A DNA stretch of 64,000 nt, from contig BDDD01000341.1 in the NCBI GenBank assembly GCA_001972305.1, positions 270,501-334,500 of the forward strand, written 5' to 3'. Source of the stretch: Cephalotus follicularis. Its lineage: Eukaryota > Streptophyta > Magnoliopsida > Oxalidales > Cephalotaceae. The notes under the pieces were generated by a model, which did not search any database, was not told the DNA's origin, and worked only from the letters and a program-made list of their open reading frames with translations. Both the position numbers and the translations under genes were made by a program. Numbering within the stretch: the stretch's first letter is position 1; the number at the start of each line of letters is the position of its first letter. Shown piece by piece: positions 45,436 through 55,750 of the stretch.

Positions 45436-46662
45436 TCATTCCATTCTTTTGAGACGCCTCTTTACGACTTTTAGATCGTAGTAGATGGTGTCATCAACAT
45501 TTTCGTAGTCGGAATGAAGTATTTTATGATCGGTTTCCAATCTACCAAGCCGCGTGTTGACTTGCTCAAATTTATCATCAAGCGAGGCTTGCATGGAAGC
45601 AAATTGAGAACGCATGAACTCCATCACCCTGTCATAATCAGTAGAGGATGAGGTTCCTTGAGCTTGAGTCTGAGCAGGTGCAGATTCTTCATGTGCTTCC
45701 CAAGGAGGATTATCTTCTTGCTCTTCAATAGCAATCCTAGGCCCTTGATCCACTTTGGGGCAATAGGTCCAAATCCCTTCCTGTTTCTTCCACCCCATCC
45801 GATTCAAAGTACTCTTGTTGTACGTGTCTTCGTTCTTCAACTTTGTTGTGATCTCTCCTTCTAGCCGAATTTGGTGGTGGAGAAAGACTTTGGTAAGGAT
45901 AGAGCCAAAAGGTAGAACTGATTTCTTTTGTGAGAATGCTCTAACCATAGTCTTGAGCATGAGGAGAGGAAAACAAAACTCAATTTTAGAAAGGATGTAC
46001 CACATGAGAAAAACTTGCATCCTAGACAACTTTGCATACCCTCCACCGGTGGGTAGAATTTGATGAACAATAAGATGGTGGAGTAACCTATGATCCATAG
46101 ATAATCTATTGGTGGTAAGAGCCATATTTGGATGAACATTTGGATCATTAGGGTATAAAAGAGACAAAATTTGGTTAGGGTGAAAACCCTCAACCTCCGG
46201 CCATTTTTTGTGTTCAAAAACATATAAACTGGTGTGTGGAATGTGTAAAATAGAAGCTAGAATCCTAGCATATGGGTAAATTCTCTGCCCTTTAACAGAT
46301 GAGGAGAGTGAAAATTCCTCATTTGGGCTAGAAACAATCCTAAGGTTAGAATAAAATTCCTTGACCAATTTTGTGTAAAAAGGGTCAGAAATTTGTATAA
46401 GAGGGAGAAGATGTAGATCATCTAACCAGGAAACGAAAGAAAACTCGGAGGAACAGAAATCCAAGTCAATATTTCTGCCTCCCATCACTATTTTTTCAAC
46501 AAAAACTACATTCCTAAGAGGAACTTGCTCATCGGATGCGGAATCCGAAAGAGAAGGGTCGGGGGAAGACTCTCTAAGTTCGAGCCTCTACTTTTTAGCA
46601 GAGTTCTTAGGTTGAGAGGTCGAAGCAGCCTTCTTTTTGGTAGGTTGTTTTGTCCTAGGCAT
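45436..46662 (-). pseudogene. Additional sense ORF 3' of pol (plant transposon-like domain, coiled-coil end)
   Basis: The frame starts MPRTKQPTKKKAAST at ATG 46662 and runs 409 codons, with one TAG at 46590-46588 (codon 25). A second in-frame start, GTG-ATG, lies near 46488. The middle (VKEFYSNLRIV, SSVKGQRIYPYARILASIL, HKKWPEVEGF, HHLIVHQILPTGG, MWYILSKIEFCFP) matches the pattern of the family annotated as putative plant transposon protein (Pfam Transposase_32 style). The end (SSSTDYDRVMEFMRSQFASMQ, LDDKFEQVNTRLGRLE) is a coiled coil. SIRE elements have an ORF at this place often called envelope-like. I see no signal peptide or membrane span supporting an envelope role. Its function is unknown. 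Confidence 0.75.
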
Positions 46663-46869
46663 TTTTACAAAAAGTTGGTGAGCACTAGGAGAAGTCACTG
46701 AGAATGACACAAATAGATGGATTGGAGTAGACGAAAAAGGTTTTTGTAGATGGAGAAGGAATCAGAGGATGTTTTACGACCAAATAGAACGATTTTTGAC
46801 AGAAAACAAAAAGAGAAGAAAATTTTCGAAAACACAGAAGAAGGGTTAAAATGAGGAATGAACATGAGG

Positions 46870-47139
46870 TCGACTATTTTATGAAGAAGTCGATTTCTGA
46901 GTAAAAGACGTCGACGTGATTCAAACGAGGTCGACGCGTTCTTTAAATGAACGGAAGAAATCGATACAGAAAACGCTGCGTTTTGAAAAGCATCGACGCA
47001 TTTGAAAAGGAGTCGACGTGTTTCAAAGAGATCGATGTTTTTTAAAGAGGATCGACGTGATTTTCATAAGTCATAAATTTTTGCAAAAAAGAAGTCGACG
47101 CATTTTTATAAAGCATAGAATTTCCAGAAAAGAGGTCGA
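46870..47139. repeat. Palindrome array in the internal spacer of the SIRE-type element
   Basis: Cores (GTCGAC, ATCGATG and similar) begin at 46870, 46890, 46911, 46931, 46961, 46993, 47013, 47032, 47052, 47095 and 47136. Steps are 20, 21, 20, 30, 32, 20, 19, 20, 43 and 41 bp. The array lies between the end of pol and the start of the additional ORF. Confidence 0.88.
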
Positions 47140-47249
47140 CATTTTTGTGAAGCAGAACACAAAATCAAGCAAAAACAGAACAATAACAAAAAACAATCAT
47201 CACATCAATTATGCATTCATTCAATCATATCATTCAAACATAATAATCA

Positions 47250-49556
47250 TCATTCAAGCTCACACAAACCTAATTCTCTTCTAAACTTAGAAAAAGAATT
47301 CTCATCTAAGGGTTTGGTGAAAATATCCGCCACTTGTTTTTCGGTGGGAATATACTCTAAAACAATGTAACCACATTCTATGTGTTCTCTTAAGAAATGA
47401 TATCTAATGTCAATGTGTTTTGTCCTAGAGTGATGGACTGGGTTCTTAGCAAGGCAAATGCTACTAGTGTTATCACATTTGATAGATACATCCTTAACAC
47501 ATATACCATAATCAACCAATTGTTGCTTTTGCCAAAGAACTTGAGCACAACAACTACCTACTGCAATATACTCAGCTTCAGTGGTAGATAAAGGTACTGA
47601 ATTTTGCTTCTTACTAAACCAAGAGACTAGCATGCTTCCTAGGTATTGGCATGAGCCACTAGTGCTCTTGCGGTCTACTTTATAACCACCAAAGTCGACA
47701 TCCGAGTAAGAATGTAAATCAAAATTGGAATCTCGAGAATACCATAAGCCTAATGTAGGAGTGTATGCAAGATATTTAAAAATCCTTTTCACAGCAAATA
47801 AATGAGATTCTTTGGGATTGGATTGAAAACGGGCACACAAGCACACACTAAACAAAATATCGGGTCTACTTGCGGTTAAGTACAATAAAGAACCTATCAT
47901 ACTTCTATAAAGCTTTTGATCGATACATTTACCTTGTTCATCTTTGTTAAGCTTTGTAGAGGTACTCATTGGTGTCTTGCTCGTTTTAGCATTCTCCATC
48001 CCAAACTTTTTGAGTATATCCTTTGTATATTTTGTTTGGTTGATGAAGATCCCGTCTTTGTTTTGTGTAACTTGTAGTCCGAGAAAGTAGTTGAGCTCTC
48101 CCATTAAACTCATTTCAAATTCAAATTTCATTGTATTTGAAAATTCCTTGCATAAAAAATCATTAGTAGATCCAAAGATAATATCATCAACATAAATTTG
48201 AACAATAAGTAGATCATTATCTTTAGACTTTGTAAAGAGATTAATATCAACATTTCCTCGTTTAAAATCATTTTCAATCAAAAACTTTGTCAATCTCTCA
48301 TACCAAGCATGAGGGGCTTGTTTGAGTCCATATAAAGCTTTGTTCAATTTGAAAACATGATTTGGAAAGTGAGGATCCTCAAAACCTTGAGGTTGTTCAA
48401 CATATACCTCTTCTTTAATAAAACCATTTAAAAATGCACTTTTCACATCCATTTGATATAATTTGAAATTATTAAAACATGCAAATGCAAGCAACAAACG
48501 AATGGATTCTAGTCTAGCAACCGGTGCATATGTCTCATCATAGTCTATTCCTTCTTCTGGTGAATAGCCTTGGGCAACTAGTCTAGCCTTATTTCTAATA
48601 ATGGTTCCTTGGTCATCCATCTTATTTCTAAAAACCCATTTGGTTCCTATAACCGAATGGTGCTTTGGTCTAGGTACTAAAAACCAAACTTTGTTTCTAT
48701 CAAATTGATTTAGCTCTTCTTGCATAGCTACAATCCAATTTGCATCTTTTTCCGCTTCTACACAATTTTTGGGTTCTAGGTGAGAAAGGAATGCAACATA
48801 GTTACAAGTGTTTGCTCTAGATCTAGTTCTAATACCTTGTTGAATGTCACCTATGATAGCCTCATGTGGGTGGTCTCTAACAACCTTGTAAGTCTTATCT
48901 ATGAGTTCTTTTTGGTAGCTATCCTTAGGTTCAACTTCTATGTCCTCTTATGGTCCATGAAAATCTATACTATCATGCATATGTGAACTTGAATCATGCA
49001 ACTCATCAAATACAACATGCATAGATTCTTCTACTAATAAAGTACGCTTATTGAAACATCTATAAGCTTTACTAGAGAGGGAGTAGCCAAGAAATATACC
49101 TTCGTCCGCTTTCGAATCAAACTTACCAAGTTGATCTTTGCCATTGTTGTGAATAAAACATTTACATCCGAAGGCATGGAAGTAACCAATGTTAGGCTTT
49201 CTCTCCTTCCATAACTCGTATGGAGTCTTTTTGAGAATAGGCCTTATTGATGTTGTATTTAAAATATAACATGCGGTGTTTGTGGCTTCCGCCCAAAAAT
49301 ACTTTGGTAAATCATTTTCGCAAAGCATTGTCCTAGTCATTTCTTCTAAAGTTCTATTTCTCCTTTCAACAACACCATTTTGTTGAGGAGTCCTAGGGGT
49401 TAAAAATTCATGTTTAAAACCATTTTGAATGCAAAAATCATCAAAAATATTATTTTCGAATTCTTTGCCATGGTCACTTCTAATTTTCAAAATTGAAAGT
49501 CCTTTTTCTTTTTGAATAATTTTACAAAAATTGGCAAAGAAAGTAAAAGTTTCACT
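47250..49556 (-). pseudogene. pol: SIRE-type pol: integrase C-terminal part, reverse transcriptase, RNase H
   Basis: Reading begins mid-integrase with KSETFTFF, then IRSDHGKEFEN (second catalytic Asp), TPQQNGVVERRNRTL (Glu) and the GKCFIHN..KLGKFDSKADEGIFLGYS region. The zinc region and first Asp are deleted. After a single in-frame TAA (48950-48948) the same frame continues to RT: NQFDRNKVWFLVPRP, GTKWVFRNKMDDQG, ARLVAQGYSPEEGIDYDETYAPVARLESIR, MDVKSAFLNG, LYGLKQAPHAWYERL and catalytic QIYVDDIIFGST. RNase H shows YSDVDFGGYKVDRKSTSG, STTEAEYIAVGSC, IKCDNTSSICLAKNPVHHSRTKHIDIRYHFLRE and ADIFTKPLD. RT and RNase H active sites are complete. It is the best-preserved pol in the window. Confidence 0.9.
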
Positions 49557-49559
49557 TTT

Positions 49560-50724
49560 ATGTGGTTCGGCTAACTCTTGCCTACGCCCACTTTTCCCAA
49601 GGGAGCTCCTTGAGTTTCCACTATCCCGAATTGATTAAGGCAGCAATTCGTTACACCTTACAACATCGTGATTGACCTCAATCACAAGACCTTGACCTCA
49701 AAGCCTTAGAGGATTCTCCTCTTTTACAAGTAATGAAAAAAGTGTTTACAAGATGACCTCTCAAATAGGTAGGTGTGAAAAATACAGCTCTTAATATGAA
49801 ACACTCAGATAATCTCAAAGATTAAAGCTTAGAAGCTTGTTAGAACACAATTGAGCACTTTGACCTTTTTGCACACTAGAATGCTTGGATTTGATATTTC
49901 TCTTGATGTTGTGTAATTGATGTGAATAATTCTGAAATCTTATTTTTCCAGTGTAGTTCTCTGAGGTTTCAATCTTCCTTTTATAGCCACAAAAGATTTG
50001 TAGTCGTTGCATAAATCATGGAAGCTTTTGATTTAATAATGTGTAGTTGAAATCTTTGAATTTGTCTTCTGCTGACATAAAGACGTCGACTTCTTTTTAA
50101 AGGCGTCAATGTCTTTGTAGTTGATAGCCGTTGGAAGTGCGTGTACTAGCCGTTCCAGGTTTCCCGGGTCAAACCATATAAAAAGACGTCGATGTCTTTT
50201 TAAAAGGCGTCGATGTCATTTCTGGAAAATGTCCAGGTATTGAAACTTTGAGCATCACATCGACTTCTTCTGTAGGGGTCGATGTATTTTCTGGGAAATG
50301 CAGGTAGCTCTAGAAAGGCGTCGATGTCTATTGAAAAGCGTCGATGTCTTTTGTACTGACGTCGATGTCTTTGCATATAGGATCGATGTCTTCAATTGCA
50401 ATTTCGAACAGTAGCTTCTGGCACTAAAGACGTCGATGTCATTTTGAAAGTAGTCGATGTCTTTCGGTACGGACGTCGATGTCATAACTGGAAGGACGAT
50501 GTCTTCATTGTATTTTGATCTTGCACTAAAGACGTCGATGTCTTTGTGGAAGGGATCGATGTCTTCTTGTACGGATGTCGATGTCATTTATTGAGAGTCG
50601 ATGTCTTCTTCTGCAGATGGTATTTTGCTTTGGTATTGAACCTGTAATTTCTTGCACATCAAGTAAACTTATCAAATGCAAATATATTATCATCAAAACA
50701 AGGATTGAGACTTAATCGTCAACA
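49560..50724 (-). repeat. 5' LTR of the SIRE-type element
   Basis: It probably runs from TGTGGTTCGGCTAACTC at about 49564 to CGTCAACA at 50724. Its inner end abuts integrase codons directly, without a primer site, showing that the deletion begins at or just inside the LTR. The first 70 bp have no counterpart in the 3' LTR. Confidence 0.78.
50086..50600. repeat. Phased GACGTCGATGTC array (SIRE 5' LTR)
   Basis: This is the counterpart of 44079-44578, with the same order of cores and spacing. Point differences include restoration of TCGA at sites that read TTGA or TCAA in the other copy (for example near 50320). Confidence 0.9.
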
Positions 50725-52342
50725 ATTCCATTCAATAAATTCATAAATAAGCGGAAGCATTCAAAAGCCGGAATATAACATACAAGTCATCCGCACGCAG
50801 CCCATACTACGTGCAGGTACAATCCAACAAATTATCCTTTCATAAGGAAGTACAACAGTAACATGGGGTATGAACCGTTCATTAGAAATACAGTATAACA
50901 TCAGAAAATAACAACCTTAAGTCGAAAATAGAAGCTCTCCAAGCTTCAGCAGCCATCTCCGAACGTCCTTGCTTAATCTAAAATTGTAGGGGTTAGCCGT
51001 TGTCCTCACTTGGCTAAGTAGGAAGATAATGCATGCTAAGGAATATATAATGCAACATGTATGACAGTTTATATTAAAATAACATTTAAGTATTCCAATA
51101 TATAAGCAATCATGCCAAGTGGCCATAGACAATACAAATGCAAGAATACCGCACAAGGGTACAATCAATTCATACTGTGGTTGGGTGTCACATGTCGCTA
51201 ACTCCTAGCACCAACTGTGCACCACCTAACTATCACCCTACAATCAGAAGATGATAGATAAGGTAACATTTACTACCGGCATTGGCGGACAATTTAACAA
51301 TCAAGCTATGCATTGCAGGCAGTTTTGGTGTGTACTCTAGCCAACTCCTGGCACATTGGACCACCTCTATTAGCCAGTGACATATGACATCACTCGACTA
51401 ATCGGCAATAACATAGACAATCGATTCAATCAATTCAGTTCAATAATAATATCACATATATGTATAATATGCAAAATAAAAGTTGTTTTCTTTAGAAACA
51501 TTTAACAATTCATTGATCGTACATCTCATAGGAGGAAAATGATATCAATACAATAATGGTTCCCAGCATGAGAATAAAACAGTAGGTACCTCTCATAGGA
51601 GGAAAAATTAGTAGTTCTTTTAACAATAAGCTTTCATTTGAAAATGATGGTTGATATCATGAATCGTGCATATAGCACTTAGTTTGTTCAATCTTTGGAA
51701 ATATGGAAACAATTAGGGTTTATAACACCCACTAGTATATGCTAATTAACAGTAGCATATACAACACAATAGCAAGACAGCAGCAATTCAATTGAGCCCA
51801 AACAGGACCTATATCAGAACTTTAACCCAGGACAGTCGGCTGTTTTGATTGGGTAGTCAACTGTTTTCTCTTAACAGTCAACTGGATAGGTTGAGTAGTC
51901 TATTGTCATGAAGAACAATCGACTGCCTTGCCCAGAAAATGCAGGCAGTTTGCAGGGTATAATCTTTAATATCCAAATGCTAACTCAATTAATACATGCA
52001 ATCAAACAGAAATTAAACATACATGATATGCATAATATATCTTCCAAAAACATGTCATTACCCTTACCTTAAACGTTATCCCAAGATCAATTGGGATTGA
52101 TCTCTCTCTTTGAGTTTCCAAGCATTTTCCACCAACCAATCCTTCAATTCCAGTAGAATTAATCTATATCGTGCATGAATGAAGGTTCAGTCATCTAAAC
52201 CAATAGGTTTATCTAATTGTCCAGTTACAAATATTACTCCACAGTAGCTTATCACAAGTTCATTAAGCCCCAAAACTATCTTTTTACAACCTCTCCTTCA
52301 GTTTATTAAACAACTTCTAATTCCAACTTAATTCCCAGGCTG
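50725..52342 (-). repeat. LTR fragment J, right part
   Basis: It continues the LTR started at 43505 and shares a word order with the LTR of G: a GTTAGCC..TGTCCTCACTTGGCTAAGT stretch (50990-51030), a CAACTCCTGGCAC stretch and a palindrome array. No LTR end of the TTACA form is found before protease-like sequence of element H begins near 52340, so the right end is truncated. Confidence 0.65.
51833..51925. repeat. Phased AGTCGACT-type array with 21-bp steps (LTR J)
   Basis: Sites CAGTCGGCTG, TAGTCAACTG, CAGTCAACTG, TAGTCTATTG and CAATCGACTG have centres beginning at 51836, 51857, 51878, 51899 and 51919. Steps are 21, 21, 21 and 20 bp. The palindrome type is that of element A, and the spacers are unrelated. 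Confidence 0.9.
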
Positions 52343-52620
52343 TTATCCTTGGCAGAGATGCCACAGTTTTGTTTGATACCGGAGCCGATTTATCTTTTAT
52401 TTCTCATGCATTTTTCATTCATACGACAATGGAGTTGTGTCCGTTGGAAGCGGAGGTGGTGGTCTCAGTTCCAACAAGGTAGACCTATCGGGTAGGTTGG
52501 GTGATTAAGGCTTGTGATGTCTTGATTGGTGGGTAGAGTTTCCCAGCCGATCTTATCCCTTTTCCCATCAAAGATTTTGATACCATCCTGAGTATGGATT
52601 GGCTTGCAGCTCATAAGGAA
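52343..52620 (+). pseudogene. pol: Aspartic protease of element H
   Basis: The active site VLFDTGADLSFISHAFF lies at 52366-52416 with Asp-Thr-Gly present. VSVPTR is followed by a TAG, and a second TAG follows LIGG. The end motif FPIKDFDTILSMDWLAAH runs to about 52615, with SMDWL for the usual GMDWL. The protein start is missing. Confidence 0.75.
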
Positions 52621-53613
52621 GTGGTAGATTGCTCTTGGAGAGTCATTTCTTTCCTTTTATCGGATGGATCTGTTATGGAGTTCACATGTGAACATCGTTT
52701 GGTGCCGATGAAGGTGATATTGGCTATGTCAACAAGGAAGACCTTGCAGAAACGTGAACAAAGTTTCTTGGCTCATGTTGTAGACACGAGGGTGTCTGAG
52801 CGAGAGGATGAAGGTATTCCTGTAGTCTGTGATTTCTTGGATGTTTTTCTAGACAAGTTACCGGGGTTGCCGCTCGAGAGAGCTACAGATTTTTTCATTG
52901 AGTTGATCCCCAGTGCATCGCCAATTTCCCTTGCTCCGTATCGGATGGCACCGATAGAGCTGAAAGAGTTGAAGGCGCAATTAGAGGAACTATTAGAGAA
53001 AGGGTTTGGCAGACCCAGTAGTTCTCCTTTGGGTGCTCATGTGATATTTGTGAAGAAGAAGGACAGTGCCTTATGATTGTGCATGGACTATAGGCAGCTC
53101 AACAAGGTCATGGTGAGAAATAAGTATCAGCTGCCTCAGATTGATGGCTTGTTTGACCAGTTGAAGGATGCTAGTGTGTTTTCAAAGATTGATCTTCGTT
53201 CGGATTATCTCCAGATGTGGATAAGGGAGCAGGATATTCCGAAGATAGCTTTTAGGACCCGATATGGCCATTTTGAGTTTTCAGTTATGCCGTTTGGTCT
53301 GACCAACGTGCCAGCAATTTTAATGGAGTTGATGAATCAAGTGTTCCAGCCTTATCTTGACACCTTTGTGGTGATGTTCATAGATGACGTTATGGTGTAT
53401 TCTCGGCATGTGACCGAGCATGGCGGACACTTGAGGATCGTGCTGCAGACGTTGAGAGACGCTAGGTTGTATGCCAAACTCAGCAAGTGTGAGTTTTGGT
53501 TGGACAAGGTAGTCTTTTTGGGCCACGTGATCTTAGGCCAGGGGATAGAAGTTGATCGAAGGAAAGTGGAGTCTGTTTTAGCTTGGGAACGACCGAGGAA
53601 CCGAGGTTCGTAG
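52594..53613 (+). pseudogene. pol: Reverse transcriptase of element H
   Basis: The leader has GIPVVCDFLDVFLDKLPGLP and SPISLAPYRMAPIELKELK. A TGA at 53074-53076 stands where Arg is usual after KKD.SL. The core continues [37 protein letters not shown] (Asp), [11 protein letters not shown] and catalytic [22 protein letters not shown] follows. The frame is lost near 53605 (RPRNRGS then stop), where the family reads RSFLGL, which is found in another frame just beyond. Confidence 0.83.
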
Positions 53614-54170
53614 TTTCCTTGGTCTCGTGGGCTATTATAGAAGGTTTATCGGAGGGTTTTCCTCGGTATCCGCTTCTCTATCAAATTTGACAAATAAGGT
53701 GGTTAAGTTCGTTTGGTCAGACACTTGAGAGAAGAGTTTCTTGGAGTTGAAGCACAAGTTGACGTCGACTCTAGTGCTAGTTCTTCCTTCCCCTGGAGTT
53801 GGTTTTGTGGTTTTCAGTGACGCTTCCAAGCAAGGGCTAGGTTACGTGCTGATGCAAGAAGGCTAGGTGATAGCTTATGCTTCTTTGTAGTTGAAGGCCC
53901 ATGAGCATAACTATCCAACTCATGATCTTGAGTTAGCAGCAGTGGTTTTTGCATTGAAGATTTGGCACCATTACCTGCATGGAGAGGTTTGTCAGATCTC
54001 TACGGACCACCAGAGCTTGAAGTATCGATTTTCTCAGCAACACCTTAACATGAGACAAAGGAGATGGATCGAGTTGATCAAGGACATCATTGAGTATTAC
54101 CCAGGTAAGGCTAACATTGTAGCCGATGCATTGAGCATGAAGTCTTCTCTTCCCTTTGCCCTTGTTTGGA
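53614..54170 (+). pseudogene. pol: RNase H of element H
   Basis: [18 protein letters not shown] opens the connection. The RNase H shows [63 protein letters not shown] and [14 protein letters not shown]. In-frame stops occur after WSDT, after QEG and before [10 protein letters not shown] short deletion removes residues between ELIKD and IIEYYPG. Active-site Asp, Glu and Asp are still visible. Confidence 0.8.
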
Positions 54171-54383
54171 TGATCTATCAGCCGTTGTTGGAGCAGTTGA
54201 GATCTTTGGACATGGAGTTGCTTTATGAGGACAACGGTGCAGTATGGCTTCTCTTCGGGTGAAGTCAGTTTTGGTAGACCAAATCCATGAGTTTCAAGAG
54301 AAAGATTGGAGATTAGTTAAGCTCTGAAGCAAGTCCAAGATAGAACACAGATTGACTTCCACATCAGAGAGGATGGTGCTCTG

Positions 54384-55688
54384 ATGTTTGGACCGAGGAT
54401 TTGTGTGCCTCATGTGGTAGAGCTTAAGAAGGAGATTTTGGATGAAGCGCATTGTTCTGCTTGGTCAATGCATCCTGGAAGTACCAAGATGTATCGTGAC
54501 TTGAAGCTTCTCTATTGGTGGCGTGGTATGAATAGGGAGATTGCCAGGTTTGTTGTAAGGTGCCTGACTTGCAAACAGGCGAAGGCGGAAAGACAGAAGC
54601 CGTCAGGTCTTCTACAGTCTCTTACTATTCCAGAGTGGAAGTAGGATCATATTTCTATGGATTTCGTCTGAGGTTTTCCTCTTACTCGGAGAAAGCTCGA
54701 TGCCATATGAGTTATAGTGGATCGGCTGACCAAGTCGGCTCACTTCTTTCCAATACATATGGTGTACAGTTTGGAAAGGTTAGTGTTGTTGTACGTGGAT
54801 GAGATCGTTAGGTTGCATGGAGTCCTGAGCAGTATTGTTTCAGACAGAGATCCGGGGTTCACTTCGAGATTTTGGCAGAGGTTGCAAGCAGCACTGGGTA
54901 CAGAGATGCGACTCAGTACAGCGTATCATCCTCAGACTGATGGGCAGTCTGAGCGCACGATCCAGATTCTTGAGGATATGTTAAGAGCCTGTGTGATGGA
55001 TTTCAAGGAAAGTTGGGATTCTCGGCTGACCTTGATCGAATTCGCCTACAACAATAGCTACCAGACCAGCTTGGTATGACACCGTATGAAGCTTTGTATG
55101 GCAGGCGTTGTAGGACTCCTTTGTGTTGGGATGAAGTCGGGGACCGAAAGTTGTTGGGTCTCGAGATGGTTCAAGACATGGCAGAGAAGGTGAAGCTTAT
55201 CAGAGGACGTTTACGAGCAGCGCAAAGCAGGCAGAAGAGCTATGCCGACCAGTGCTGCAAGGATTTTGAGTTCTCTGTTGGTGATAAGGTTTTCCTTTTG
55301 TGTATCACCATACACTGGAGTGGTTCATTTTTGTAAGCGTGGAAAGTTTAGTCTGAGGAATGTAGGTCCTTTTGAGATCTTGAAGAGGATTGGGCCAGTG
55401 GCCTATCGTCTGGCTTTACCTTCGGAGTTGGCTCATGGTCACAACGTCTTTCACGTTTCTATGCTGAGGAAGTATATCACAGACCCTTCTCATGTTTTGG
55501 AATCCTTGGTGGAGTTTCCAGAGGAAGAGTTGCCGACCTTAGCTTATGAAGAGGTTCCAGTGAAGATTTTGGATCACCGGGATCAGGTCTTGAGGAGCAA
55601 GACCATCCCTTTGGTGAAGGTCCTATGGAGAAACAAAGTCGCAGAGGAAGCTACCTGGGAGCGTGAAGAAGATATGAGGAGTCGTTAA
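54384..55688 (+). pseudogene. pol: Integrase with chromodomain-like tail, element H
   Basis: The zinc region has DEAHCSAWSMHPGSTKMYRDLK and CLTCKQ. A TAG follows PEWK at about 54643, and the first-Asp block (MDFV then a TGA) is damaged, with a shift around 54660-54720. The core then reads [15 protein letters not shown] (Asp) and [15 protein letters not shown] (Glu). A one-base overlap shift near 55076 separates NNSYQTSLV from [22 protein letters not shown]. Another shift near 55300 follows GDKVFLL. The end GPFEILKRIGPVAYRLALP, HVSMLRKYITDPSHVL and IPLVKVLWRNKVAEEATWERE reaches a stop at 55688. Confidence 0.83.
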
Positions 55689-55735
55689 CCTGACCTCTTT
55701 GGTGTTTAAACGGGAAATTACGAGGATGAAATTTC

Positions 55736-55750
55736 CTAAGGTGGGGAGGA
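55736..55750 (+). other. Polypurine tract of element H
   Basis: AAGGTGGGGAGGA lies directly before the LTR start. Confidence 0.8.

Larger units (their letters stand above)
43623..50724 (-). mobile_element. SIRE/Maximus-type Ty1/copia element, internally deleted
   Basis: Direct repeats at 43623-44701 and 49630-50724 are LTRs of a minus-strand element. Inside, from 5' to 3': integrase C-terminal part, reverse transcriptase, RNase H, an array-bearing spacer, a long sense ORF, a 0.7-kb AT-rich tail and a polypurine tract. An extra ORF 3' of pol and the motifs of pol indicate the SIRE/Maximus lineage. The primer site, gag, protease and front of integrase are missing, and the 3' LTR lacks the first 70 bp of its plus-strand left side. 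No target duplication could be recognised. Confidence 0.85.
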
